NCBI GenBank assembly: GCA_963715285.1
Contig: CAVQRU010000008.1
Coordinates: forward strand, 1 to 64,000
Source of the DNA: Sva-07 sp963715285
Lineage (GTDB): Bacteria > Actinomycetota > Acidimicrobiia > Acidimicrobiales > Ilumatobacteraceae
Direction of reading: 5' to 3'
DNA: 64,000 bases
Part shown: piece after piece, positions 33,601-41,414 of the stretch
Layout: each line of letters starts with the position of its first letter
Numbering within the stretch: position 1 is the stretch's first letter
Made by a program: the position numbers and the translations under genes
The notes under the pieces: generated by a model
Told to the model about the DNA's origin: nothing
The model's database searches: none
What the model saw: only the letters and a program-made list of their open reading frames with translations

Positions 33601-35379
33601 ATGGTCACGCAGTCCGCCCCGGGCGGATCCCGTTGGCGTGCACTCGGCGCGCTGCTGCGGCCCGACGCCGGTCGTTGGGCCGGTCTCGGCGCGCTCGTCG
33701 CCATCGGGTCGGCGCTCACGATCGCCGGGCCGCTGGTCGTACGGCGAATCGTCGACACCACCGCCGACGGCACGACGGCGGGTGAGGTCACCCGGCTTGC
33801 GCTCCTGTTCCTCGCGATCGCGGTGCTGGCCCAGCTGTTGTCGGTGATCGTCGCCTGGCTCGCCACCGTCGCGGCGTGGCGCACCACCAACGACCTGCGG
33901 CTCACGATGACCCGCCACGTGCTCGGCCTCGACCACGAGTTCCACCGCACCCACACCCCCGGCGAGCTCATCCAGCGCGTCGACGGCGACATCACCTCGG
34001 TGTCGGAGTTCCTCGGCCAGGTGGTCACCAAGGCCGCGGGTGCAGCCATGCTCGTCGCCGGCATGGTGATCGTGCTGTCGGTGATCGACTGGCGCCTCGG
34101 GCTCGGCATGGCCGTGTACGTCGCGATGGCTCTCGCGGTCATCGTCAGCACGCGCCATCGGGCGATCTCGGAGTCGTCCGACGAGATGGGTGCCCTCGGC
34201 CGGCTCTACGGCGGCATCGAGGAACGACTGACCGCGGCCGAGGATCTGCGGGCGAACGGAGCGGCCGATCATGTCGCCTGGCGTTTCGTCGAGGACAGCG
34301 AGGAGGCGCTCGTCAGCGCGGTCCGGCGCGAGCGGGCCTTCCTCGTGATGTGGTGGTTCGTGCAGGGCGCAGTCGCTGCCGGTTGGGTGTTCGCGCTCGT
34401 CGTCGGTGCGGTGCTGTACGACCGTGGCGTCATCAGCCTCGGTACCGCCTTCTTGCTCTTCCAGTTCGTACTCCTCGTCGCTCGTCCTCTCGAAGAGGTC
34501 GTCCACGAACTCGAAACGGTCCAGAAGGCCAACGGGGCGATGGTGCGCGTCGCCGACCTTCTCGCGATCCAACCCAACGTGCTCGACGACGGGACGCTCA
34601 GCCCCCCGCCTGGTCCACTCGCCGTCACTGCCACCGGCGTGCAGTTCGACTACGGCGACGACCGTCCCGTGTTGCGCGACGTCGACGTCCACATCGCCGC
34701 AGGTCGCTCGGTCGGCATCGTCGGGCGCACCGGAAGCGGCAAGACCACGTTCTCGCGGCTCGTCCTCCGCCTGGTCGAGCCGACGAGTGGAATCGTCGCG
34801 CTGAACGGCGTGTCGATCGCCGACATCCCGTTCGCCGAACTGCGTCGCCGAGTCGCGCTGGTGCCCCAGGAGGTCGAGTTGTTCGCGGGGACGCTGCGCG
34901 ACAACGTCACCCTCTTCGACGACGACCGTTCCGAGGCCGACGTGGTCGACGCGCTGGAGCGAGTCGGACTCGGTGCGTTGGCCGCGGCGGGCATCGACCG
35001 CGAACTCGGTGCCGGCGGTGCGGGGTTGTCGGCAGGCGAGGCGCAGCTGCTCGCGCTCGCCCGGGTGTGGTTGCGCGATCCCGACCTCGTGGTGCTCGAC
35101 GAAGCGACCGCGCGGGTCGATCCCGAGACCGAGCGGCGCCTCGAGGCCGCGGTCGTCGAGCTGATGCGCGGGCGCACCACGCTGGTGATCGCACACCGTC
35201 TGTCGACGCTGAAGTCGGTCGACGAGATCATCGTGTTCGACCACGGCCGCATCGTCGAACACGGCGACCGGGCCGACCTCGTCGGTGACGACGACAGCCG
35301 CTTCGCTCGGTTGCTCGCGGTGTCGCTCGACGACGAACAGCGTCCGGCCACCGAAATCGGCGTGGAGGTGACATCGTGA
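33601..35379 (+). CDS. ABC exporter half 1 (permease-ATPase fusion)
   Basis: The 592-residue protein has six membrane helices (about 20-310) and an ATPase domain with Walker A GRTGSGKTT, Q-loop LVPQEVELFAG, Walker B LVVLDEATARVDPETE with the catalytic Glu, and H-loop VIAHRLST. Its signature motif is LSAGEAQLLALARVW instead of LSGGQ. That altered signature would complete the degenerate site of a heterodimer with the next gene product. The GTGA overlap at 35376-35379 supports pairing. Likely substrates are drugs, peptides or lipids; none can be named. Confidence 0.9.
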   Translation: MVTQSAPGGSRWRALGALLRPDAGRWAGLGALVAIGSALTIAGPLVVRRIVDTTADGTTAGEVTRLALLFLAIAVLAQLLSVIVAWLATVAAWRTTNDLRLTMTRHVLGLDHEFHRTHTPGELIQRVDGDITSVSEFLGQVVTKAAGAAMLVAGMVIVLSVIDWRLGLGMAVYVAMALAVIVSTRHRAISESSDEMGALGRLYGGIEERLTAAEDLRANGAADHVAWRFVEDSEEALVSAVRRERAFLVMWWFVQGAVAAGWVFALVVGAVLYDRGVISLGTAFLLFQFVLLVARPLEEVVHELETVQKANGAMVRVADLLAIQPNVLDDGTLSPPPGPLAVTATGVQFDYGDDRPVLRDVDVHIAAGRSVGIVGRTGSGKTTFSRLVLRLVEPTSGIVALNGVSIADIPFAELRRRVALVPQEVELFAGTLRDNVTLFDDDRSEADVVDALERVGLGALAAAGIDRELGAGGAGLSAGEAQLLALARVWLRDPDLVVLDEATARVDPETERRLEAAVVELMRGRTTLVIAHRLSTLKSVDEIIVFDHGRIVEHGDRADLVGDDDSRFARLLAVSLDDEQRPATEIGVEVTS

Positions 35380-37157
35380 CCATCGGACTCGACCTCGTTC
35401 CCGATCACGACGACGACCCGACCGTGGTCGGCGCCGGCGAACTGGACGACTTCGACGTGTCCGCGGTCCCGAACGTGTGGGCATTGGCCTGGCGGGCGTC
35501 GCAGCACCGGCCCCGTGAGTTCTGGGTCGGATGGGCGCTCTTCGTGGTGTTCTTCACGATGCCCGCGATCAGCGGGTACTTCCTCGGCCAGGGGTACACC
35601 GCGCTCGAGGACGGCGACACCACGGCGACGATCGGATGGGCCGCGGCGATCGCGGTGAGCGAACTCGTTCGGATGGTGGCGATCCACCACGGCGCCCTCA
35701 TCTGGACCAAGGCCTGGATCCACATGCAGACGTTGCTGCGCGCCAACATGCTCAGCGCGCAGATGGCGAGCGGTGGTGTCCACGCCGGTCAGCCGGTCGG
35801 TTCAGCCGGTTCGGCGGTGACGCACTTCCGTGACGACACCGAGGACGTCGCCAATCTCGTCGACGGCATGGTCGACATCTCCGGCGGCCTGGTGTTCACC
35901 GTGATCGCCGGCTTCGTGTTGGGCTCCGCCGATGCCCGCGCGGCGGCCGTGCTGATCATCCCGCTGCTCGGGGTCGGTATCGCGACCCGGGTGCTCGACA
36001 CGCGGATCAAGGAGTACCGTTCGGCCGACCGCGAGGCGACGGAGCGTGTGACCGGTCTGTTGGGTGACGTGATGGCGGCGGCCACGACCGTGAAGGTGAA
36101 CGACGCATCCGAACCGATGCTGCGCCGCCTCGCCGTGCTCGTCGAACGGCGCCGCCACACGGCGGTTCGCGATCGTGTGCTCGAAGAGGGTGTGATGGCC
36201 TTCAGCCAGGGCGCCGCCGACATCGGTCTGGGACTGGTGCTGCTCGTCAGCGCGGGTGCGATCGCGTCGGGGGCGTTCGACCTCGGCACGCTGGCGCTGT
36301 TCACGGCCTACCTCGGCTGGTTGAGCTTCCTGCCGCGCATGGTGGGACGTGTGCTGGCTCGTCGCAAGCAGGCGGGGGTTGCGTTCGACCGGATGCGCAG
36401 GCTCGTCGCGGAGCAGGAGGCCGCCAACACCGTGCGGGCCCGCCGGCTCCCGATCGATCCCGGCGACCAGCGGACTCGACCCGACGTCGTTCGCCCGGAC
36501 CGTGTGCCCCTGCAGGAGTTCGAGATCTGCAGCCTGAGCGTCGCGTACGGCGACCGGACGGTGCTGACCGGCATCGACATGACGGTGCGTCGCGGCGAGT
36601 TCGTGGTGATCACCGGGCCAGTCGGCGCCGGCAAGAGCACGCTGCTGCGCGCCCTGCTCGGGCTGGCATGGCAGGCCGACGTCACCGGTTCGGTCCGCTG
36701 GAACGGCGACGAGATCGGCGACCGCGCCGCATTCCTCGTCCCACCGAACGCCGCGTTCCTGCCGCAGGTGCCGCAGCTGATCTCCGACAGCGTGGCCGAC
36801 AACGTCGGCCTCGGCCCCGTCGATCCCGAGCAGCTCGCCTCGGCACTGCGACTGGCTGCGATCACCGAGGACATCGAGGCGATGCCCGACGGGTCGTCCA
36901 CGCTGATCGGTCCGCGTGGGCTGCGCCTCTCGGGCGGCCAGCGTCAGCGGCTCGCAACCGCCCGGGCGCTGGTGCACTCACCGGAGCTGGTGGTGCTCGA
37001 CGACCTGTCGAGCGCGCTCGACGTCGAGACCGAGGTGCAGCTCTGGACGAACCTCGCCGATGCCGGGATGACGGTCATCGCCGTGTCGCATCGCGCGGTG
37101 GCGTTCGATCGTGCCGATCAGGTGCTGCGGCTCGAACACGGTCGCCTCGTCGACTGA
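35376..37157 (+). CDS. ABC exporter half 2 (permease-ATPase fusion)
   Basis: The 593-residue partner has about six helices preceded by an acidic N-terminus, then an ATPase domain: Walker A GPVGAGKST, canonical signature LSGGQRQRLATARAL, and Walker B LVVLDDLSSALDVETE. The catalytic Glu after Walker B is Asp here, a mark of the non-hydrolysing site in heterodimeric exporters. H-loop is VSHRAVAF. It starts at GTG 35376 overlapping the preceding stop. A 15-base gap separates it from a convergent glycosyltransferase gene. Confidence 0.9.
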   Translation: MTIGLDLVPDHDDDPTVVGAGELDDFDVSAVPNVWALAWRASQHRPREFWVGWALFVVFFTMPAISGYFLGQGYTALEDGDTTATIGWAAAIAVSELVRMVAIHHGALIWTKAWIHMQTLLRANMLSAQMASGGVHAGQPVGSAGSAVTHFRDDTEDVANLVDGMVDISGGLVFTVIAGFVLGSADARAAAVLIIPLLGVGIATRVLDTRIKEYRSADREATERVTGLLGDVMAAATTVKVNDASEPMLRRLAVLVERRRHTAVRDRVLEEGVMAFSQGAADIGLGLVLLVSAGAIASGAFDLGTLALFTAYLGWLSFLPRMVGRVLARRKQAGVAFDRMRRLVAEQEAANTVRARRLPIDPGDQRTRPDVVRPDRVPLQEFEICSLSVAYGDRTVLTGIDMTVRRGEFVVITGPVGAGKSTLLRALLGLAWQADVTGSVRWNGDEIGDRAAFLVPPNAAFLPQVPQLISDSVADNVGLGPVDPEQLASALRLAAITEDIEAMPDGSSTLIGPRGLRLSGGQRQRLATARALVHSPELVVLDDLSSALDVETEVQLWTNLADAGMTVIAVSHRAVAFDRADQVLRLEHGRLVD

Positions 37158-37172
37158 CGGCCGACCCCGGGG

Positions 37173-38330
37173 TCAGCGGCGCTCGAACGCGAGGTCGAGC
37201 GCCTCCCGCGCCGACGGCGAGGTCGCGAACTGTCGCGCAATGGCTTCGCAGCGCTGCACGGCATCGGCATCGTCCAGCGCCGCGGCGATGGCGGCGGTGA
37301 TTCGATTTCGATCCGCCGGGCCGAGCGGCCGTCGGTCGTCTCCTCGCGTCTCAGCGCGAACGACTCGGCCGAGTCGGTGGTGCTCGACGAGGTCTGCGTT
37401 GGCGAATTGATCGGCGAACGACGGCAGCACGACGACCGGGACGCCCGCGGCGATCGATCCGAACAGCGTTCCGGAGCCGCCATGACACACGGTCAGCGCG
37501 GCTTGCGCGACGACCTGGCGCTGGTCGATCCAGCGCTCGACATGGACATGGTCGGGCAGATTCCCGAGCGACGCCGGTTCGAGGTGACGTCCGATCGTGA
37601 GCAGGACGCGAGCGTCGATGCCGTCGAGAGCATCGATCAGCAACCGGTAGTGGTCGAGTGCGTCGGTCATGTGCGGAAGCACCGTGCCGAGGGTCGCGTA
37701 CACGAGCGGGCCGGACGCGCCGTGCCACCAGTCGGGCAGGGGTGCGGTCGGCGGGTCGTTCGCTCCGCCGCAGCGGATGGTCGTCGGAAACGGCGACGGA
37801 TCGAGCATCTCGGGGAATCGGGTGAGGTACGGCGACGAACGAATCGCCGCGGTCAGGCCGGTGTGCCGATCCTCGAGGGCCGGGGCGGCGACGGCGAGCG
37901 ATCCCCACTCGATCCGGGCGAGGGAGATGGCGACCTGAGCCATCGGGATGCCTGCGATCGTCGCGAATGCTGCTGAGGCGTACTCGCACGGGTCCCGCAC
38001 GATGATGTCGGGCCGGAATCGACGCCCGTGCTCGACCAGCGCGTCGTACATGGCCGTCGCTGCGAGTTGCCCGAACAGCTCGCGGTTGCCGATCACTGAG
38101 GCGTCGCTGGGCGAGGCGATCGCCAGCCGATCTCGCAACGGTGCGATGGCGTGCTCCGGCGGTTCGGCGCCCTCGGCGAAGTCGAAGCCGTCGCGTCGGA
38201 TCATCGCTTCGAGCGCTGGAGGTCCGACGACGAGGACGTCGTCGCCACGCCCGCGGGCGTCGTCCACGACCATCGAGAGCGGGATCCAGTGTCCGGCTCC
38301 GCCGAGCGAGCACGCGGCGAGCACCCGCAT
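37173..38330 (-). CDS. GT1-family (UDP-glycosyltransferase-like) glycosyltransferase
   Basis: The 385-residue protein starts MRVLAACSLGGAGHWIPLS, the acceptor-side N-terminal motif of MGT/GtfA-like enzymes, and has the donor-binding C-terminal segment VERWIDQRQVVAQAALTVCH then GGSGTLFGSIAAGVPVVVLP and SFADQFANADLVE. Enzymes of this kind glycosylate lipids or secondary metabolites in the cytoplasm. No biosynthetic cluster accompanies it. It ends close to the exporter gene and follows a CGNR gene on the same strand with a three-base gap, so both are likely cotranscribed. Confidence 0.88.
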   Translation of the reverse strand: MRVLAACSLGGAGHWIPLSMVVDDARGRGDDVLVVGPPALEAMIRRDGFDFAEGAEPPEHAIAPLRDRLAIASPSDASVIGNRELFGQLAATAMYDALVEHGRRFRPDIIVRDPCEYASAAFATIAGIPMAQVAISLARIEWGSLAVAAPALEDRHTGLTAAIRSSPYLTRFPEMLDPSPFPTTIRCGGANDPPTAPLPDWWHGASGPLVYATLGTVLPHMTDALDHYRLLIDALDGIDARVLLTIGRHLEPASLGNLPDHVHVERWIDQRQVVAQAALTVCHGGSGTLFGSIAAGVPVVVLPSFADQFANADLVEHHRLGRVVRAETRGDDRRPLGPADRNRITAAIAAALDDADAVQRCEAIARQFATSPSAREALDLAFERR

Positions 38331-38333
38331 CGG

Positions 38334-38897
38334 TCAGCCCGAACGCTGGCGGGCGCGATGGTCGGCCGTGTGGGTGCGACTGGCACACCGGGGATCGGAA
38401 CAGAACCGTCGCGAGCCGTTGCGGGTGGCGTCGTAGAACAGGTGGTCGCAGTCGGCGGCTGCGCACGTGCCGAATCGGTCGGTGCCGTGGTCGCAGATCT
38501 CCTGCGCCAGGGCCATCAGGATGTCGGCGACCACCTGGTCGTCGAAGCGCGCCGACGCGGGCGTCCAGTGGATGTGGAGACCGGCACCGTCGTGGTCGGT
38601 CACCGACGGCGTGATGTGCAGGTCGGCCAACTGCCCGTTGATCCACACCACCGTGGGTTCTCGAGCGGCGGTCGGCAACGAGTGGAGGGTGTCGACCATC
38701 GCTCCGACCCGTGAGTCGACGCGGTCGATCGACGCGGCCGAGGCCGAGCCGGCACGTGTGAACCCGTGGTCGCTCAGCAGCCCTCGAACGTCCGCGGTGC
38801 CGCCGACGTCGCGGGCGTCGGCGAGGGCGTTCACGAGATCGACCATCGCCTCGATGGTGAGACGGATCTCGGTGTCGTGTCCGGATGTGACGTACAC
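38334..38897 (-). CDS. CGNR zinc-finger / ABATE domain regulator
   Basis: The 187-residue protein has an N-terminal ABATE-like domain (VDLVNALADARDVGG) and a C-terminal CGNR zinc finger: FGTCAAADCDHLFYD with two Cys, then RNGSRRFCSDPRCASRTHTA with two more. These are putative transcription regulators or RNA-binding stress proteins of Actinobacteria. The gene is divergent from the SWEET-like gene with an imperfect palindrome between, which it may bind. It is followed by the glycosyltransferase gene. Confidence 0.87.
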   Translation of the reverse strand: MYVTSGHDTEIRLTIEAMVDLVNALADARDVGGTADVRGLLSDHGFTRAGSASAASIDRVDSRVGAMVDTLHSLPTAAREPTVVWINGQLADLHITPSVTDHDGAGLHIHWTPASARFDDQVVADILMALAQEICDHGTDRFGTCAAADCDHLFYDATRNGSRRFCSDPRCASRTHTADHRARQRSG

Positions 38898-38924
38898 GAC
38901 ACCAGCGTAACCATCCGTGTTGGT

Positions 38925-38954
38925 GTAAGGTACTAACTCGTCGTAGCTACTTAC
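38925..38954. promoter_or_regulatory. Imperfect 30-bp palindrome between divergent genes
   Basis: GTAAG at 38925-38929 faces CTTAC at 38950-38954, and inner bases CTA and TAG also pair symmetrically, giving a partly symmetric 30-base element. It lies between the CGNR regulator and the SWEET-like gene and ends nine bases before the latter's ATG. It is the probable operator or overlapping promoter of both. Confidence 0.45.
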
Positions 38955-38962
38955 ATCGAGAA

Positions 38963-39613
38963 ATGCAGAACCCCGTGGACATCATCATCAACCTCCTGGT
39001 CGTCGTCGCCACCGTGCTCGGCTCGTGGATGGCGTTCCCGCAGGCGCTCCGCCTGGCGCGTACGCGTCGGGTCGAGGGGGTCTCGGCGGTGTGGATCGGC
39101 GTCAGCCTCGCGATCAACGGGTGGTGGCTGACCTACGGCCTGGTGGCCGGTGTCTGGGCCGTCGTTCCCGTGTCGGTCGTCTCGCTGCTGCTCTACGGCA
39201 CGATGGCGGTCGTGTACCTCGCGACCGTCGGCCGGTCGGCGATCGCACCGATGGCGCTGGGCACCTTCGTGCTCGGGATGGTGCCCCTGCCGTTCCTGAT
39301 CGCCGGCGGGTGGACACTGGCGGCGATCGCCGTCGGCCTCTCCTACGGACTCCAGTTGCTGCCGGCGGTCGTGGCGGCCTGCCGGAGCAGCGACCTGATC
39401 GGCGTCTCCGCGGCGACATGGCTGATCGCCTGGCTCGAGGCGGCACTGTGGTTGGTGTACGGAGTCGTCGTCGGCGACGTCGCACTCACGCTGGCCGGCA
39501 TCGTGGGCGTGGCCATGGCCTCGATCATCCTCGCCCGCCTCGCGGTGACGGGCCACGAGCCGTTTCTCGCGGTCGATCCGCGGCGACGGCTCCTCGCCGG
39601 CCGGTCGCTCTGA
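38963..39613 (+). CDS. SWEET/PQ-loop-like transporter with two repeats
   Basis: The 216-residue membrane protein has about seven helices. Two PQ-loop-like modules are visible: SWMAFPQALRLARTRRVEGV near residues 21-40 and LQLLPAVVAACRSSDLIGVS near 129-148. Bacterial SemiSWEETs usually hold one three-helix module and dimerise; this protein holds both in one chain, as eukaryotic SWEETs do. It may move sugars or amino acids. The start MQNPVDIIINLLVV at 38963 lies close to the presumed operator, consistent with a short leader. Confidence 0.7.
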   Translation: MQNPVDIIINLLVVVATVLGSWMAFPQALRLARTRRVEGVSAVWIGVSLAINGWWLTYGLVAGVWAVVPVSVVSLLLYGTMAVVYLATVGRSAIAPMALGTFVLGMVPLPFLIAGGWTLAAIAVGLSYGLQLLPAVVAACRSSDLIGVSAATWLIAWLEAALWLVYGVVVGDVALTLAGIVGVAMASIILARLAVTGHEPFLAVDPRRRLLAGRSL

Positions 39614-39626
39614 CCGCCGACCGCGG

Positions 39627-39654
39627 TGGACAATCGAACAATGGTCACTAGTCT
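39627..39654 (+). promoter_or_regulatory. Candidate promoter of the cold-shock gene
   Basis: TGGACA at 39627-39632 and TAGTCT at 39649-39654 lie 16 bases apart and resemble -35 and -10 boxes. A transcript from here would have a leader of about 45 bases before the ATG at 39707, a usual feature of cold-shock genes. The same ACTAGTCTG string appears upstream of modA at 63251. Confidence 0.45.
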
Positions 39655-39706
39655 GACCCTCGTAAACGTGAGTCAACGGTGGCTCCGATTTCAACAAGGA
39701 GCCGAA

Positions 39707-39907
39707 ATGGCCACAGGTACAGTGAAGTTCTTCAACGACGAGAAGGGCTTTGGTTTCATCTCTCGCGACGACGGCGACGACGTCTTCGTGCACTACTCGA
39801 ACATCGTCGGCTCCGGCCGTCGTTCGCTGAACGACGGCGACACCGTCGAGTTCGAGATCGCTGCCGGCCGCAAGGGCCCGGAAGCGGTCGACGTCAAAGT
39901 CGTCTGA
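39707..39907 (+). CDS. csp: Cold-shock protein (CspA family)
   Basis: The 66-residue protein is a single cold-shock domain: ATGTVKFFNDEKGFGFISRD has RNP1 (KGFGFI) and DDVFVHYSNIVGSG has RNP2 (VFVHY). It binds single-stranded RNA and DNA and melts mRNA structure. AAGGAG lies seven bases before ATG 39707. The following gene's Shine-Dalgarno sequence overlaps this stop codon, so the two form an operon ending at a terminator at 40231. Confidence 0.95.
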   Translation: MATGTVKFFNDEKGFGFISRDDGDDVFVHYSNIVGSGRRSLNDGDTVEFEIAAGRKGPEAVDVKVV

Positions 39908-39920
39908 GGAGGCGTTCCGA

Positions 39921-40214
39921 TTGGCTCGAAGTCCCCAGTCCTACCAGAAGCGACAACGAGAACTCCGTAAGAAGGAGCGCAAGGCCGAGAAGCTTGCCGT
40001 ACGACACGGCAAGAGCTCGGACTCCGACGAGGAGCCCACTGAGGGCCCCGACGAGGACGCGCTGCTCGAGGAGTTCCGTCAGTTGAACGAGAAGTTCGCT
40101 GCCGGCGACGTCGAGGAGGACGACTTCGAGTACCGCAAGGCGGAGATCTTCGCCGAACTCGGCCTCGGGGAACCCCCCGAACCGCGTGAGGACGCTCCCG
40201 AATCGTCCGACTGA
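39921..40214 (+). CDS. Highly charged small protein after csp
   Basis: The 97-residue protein starts at TTG 39921 with GAGGAGG six bases upstream, overlapping the csp stop. Residues 1-30 are strongly basic (QKRQRELRKKERKAEKLAVR), the middle and end strongly acidic (SDSDEEPTEGPDED, EPREDAPESSD), with a predicted coiled-coil-like helix in between (LLEEFRQLNEKFAAGDVEED). No family is known to me. The basic N-terminus and link to csp suggest RNA or ribosome association; this is inference. Confidence 0.75.
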   Translation: MARSPQSYQKRQRELRKKERKAEKLAVRHGKSSDSDEEPTEGPDEDALLEEFRQLNEKFAAGDVEEDDFEYRKAEIFAELGLGEPPEPREDAPESSD

Positions 40215-40230
40215 CCCTCAACAATCTGCA

Positions 40231-40268
40231 GAACGACCCCCGGCTGGCCCGGGGGTCGTTCTCGTTTT
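40231..40268 (+). terminator. Rho-independent terminator after the csp operon
   Basis: Arms 40231-40243 and 40249-40261 form a perfect 13-bp stem (GAACGACCCCCGG) with a five-base loop, followed by TCGTTTTC. It ends the csp operon and faces the convergent methyltransferase gene. Confidence 0.88.
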
Positions 40269-40283
40269 CCGGTCCGGTGGTGG

Positions 40284-40916
40284 TCAGCTGCGCTCGGCCG
40301 CGAGCCAGAACCCGGTGCCGGCACGTGCGGTGCGGCCCTGCCAGGCGCCGGGGAGGGCGGCGAGGACGTCGGTGGCCGGGAGATGGATCGGTGTCTGGTC
40401 GCCGAGGGTGTTGACCCAGACCACCCTGCCCCCGGGTCGCAGGACGCGGTCGACTTCGTGGGGGAACAGCAGCATGTTGATCATCAGCACCACGTCGAAC
40501 GAGCGGTCCGGGAACGGCAGGCTCGATGCGTCGGCGTTCACCCGAGGAGCGAGGTCGCCGGGCGCGTGATGGAGCATCTGCGTCGAGAGATCGGTCGCCA
40601 CGAGCGAGCCCACGATGCCGGCGAGCAGGAGCGTTCCCGCGCCGGTCCCGGATCCCAGCTCGAGCCACCTGCCGTCGATGGGAACGGCACCTCGTTCGAG
40701 TGCGTCACGCACCGGTGCTGCCTTGGTGTCGTCGACGTGGCGGGTCGACCACTCCTCGGCCAGCGAGTCGAAGACGCCTGCGACCCGATCGGCGTCGTCC
40801 TGGGTCCACGGCTCGCCGAGCGCGACCGACCGGGTGAGCTTGCGCATCGGATGGTCCGGTCCGGCGAACGGCTCGGGCTCTCGCGCCGATGGATGGTCCG
40901 CCAACTCCTCGATCAT
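40284..40916 (-). CDS. Class I SAM-dependent methyltransferase
   Basis: The 210-residue protein has motif I WLELGSGTGAGTLLLAG, motif II VATDLSTQML, motif III/IV NADASSLPFPDRSFDVVLMI and the post-motif VDRVLRPGGRVVWVNTL. It is of the Methyltransf_11 type. The N-terminal 60 residues, with WTQDDADRVAGVFDSLAEEW, probably form the substrate cap. Substrate is not evident. It is divergent from an ArsR gene with a GGGTCAGACCC palindrome in the gap. Confidence 0.82.
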   Translation of the reverse strand: MIEELADHPSAREPEPFAGPDHPMRKLTRSVALGEPWTQDDADRVAGVFDSLAEEWSTRHVDDTKAAPVRDALERGAVPIDGRWLELGSGTGAGTLLLAGIVGSLVATDLSTQMLHHAPGDLAPRVNADASSLPFPDRSFDVVLMINMLLFPHEVDRVLRPGGRVVWVNTLGDQTPIHLPATDVLAALPGAWQGRTARAGTGFWLAAERS

Positions 40917-40924
40917 CCCGCCAA

Positions 40925-40959
40925 GTGTGACATCTGGGGTCAGACCCCAGATGTCACAC
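40925..40959. repeat. Palindrome of the GGGTCAGACCC family, copy 2
   Basis: The 17-bp arms 40925-40941 and 40943-40959 are perfectly complementary around a single A; the inner part reads ATCTGGGGTCAGACCCCAGA. Because it lies between two divergent starts it cannot be a terminator for either gene, unlike copy 1. Confidence 0.88.
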
Positions 40960-40971
40960 GAGGCCGGGTTG

Positions 40972-40998
40972 TTGCATTCATCGTTGAATAGTTATAGA
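40972..40998 (+). promoter_or_regulatory. Promoter and candidate ArsR operator
   Basis: TTGCAT at 40972-40977 and TATAGA at 40993-40998 are plausible -35 and -10 boxes with a 15-base spacer, and the -10 box lies about ten bases before the arsR ATG, so the transcript has almost no leader. Between them ATTCA (40976-40980) faces TGAAT (40985-40989) as an inverted repeat of the kind bound by ArsR-type repressors. Confidence 0.5.
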
Positions 40999-41007
40999 GT
41001 GCTCGTC

Positions 41008-41343
41008 ATGCCCAAGGCACTTCCACCCGAACTGCTCGAACACGTGGCCGAACGATTCCGCGTGCTCGGTGACTCGACCCGACTGAGCATCATCCGCACG
41101 CTCCTCGACGAGGGCGAGATGAACGTCGGCGAGCTCGTCGACCAACTCGGCACGAGCCAGGCCAACGTCTCGAAGCATCTGCGCATCCTGCACGACGCTC
41201 GCATCGTCACTCGGCGTGCGGAAGGCACCGCCGCCTACTACTCGGTCACCGACCCGAGTCTGATGCCGGTCTGCGCGATCGTCTGCGATCGTCTGCGCGA
41301 CCAGGCGGCTGCCGACGCCCGAACGTTCGCCGCCTCCACCTGA
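41008..41343 (+). CDS. ArsR-family winged-helix repressor
   Basis: The 111-residue protein is a complete ArsR domain: VAERFRVLGDSTRLSIIRTL, VGELVDQLGTSQANVSKHLR (recognition helix) and LHDARIVTRRAEGTAAYYSV (wing). Cys residues occur near the end (VCAIVCDRL) and could sense metals or thiol stress. It precedes an MMPL exporter by 71 bases and probably represses it. A likely operator lies just upstream of its start. Confidence 0.9.
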   Translation: MPKALPPELLEHVAERFRVLGDSTRLSIIRTLLDEGEMNVGELVDQLGTSQANVSKHLRILHDARIVTRRAEGTAAYYSVTDPSLMPVCAIVCDRLRDQAAADARTFAAST

Positions 41344-41351
41344 TCTCCATC

Positions 41352-41387
41352 CACCCATCACCCCCAAGTCACCCATCACCCCCAAGT
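41352..41387. repeat. 18-bp tandem repeat, two exact copies
   Basis: CACCCATCACCCCCAAGT occurs at 41352-41369 and again at 41370-41387, in the gap between arsR and the MMPL gene. It is C-rich and precedes the ribosome binding site GAGGA of the exporter gene; it may be a slippage duplication or a translation-affecting leader element. Confidence 0.9.
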
Positions 41388-41414
41388 CAACCCCCGACCC
41401 ACCCTGAGGAACCC

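Noticed and set aside
34269..35783. Minus-strand open frames opposite the ABC exporter genes
   Set aside because: Low-complexity Arg/Ser/Asp composition, no domains, and complete overlap with strong plus-strand genes.
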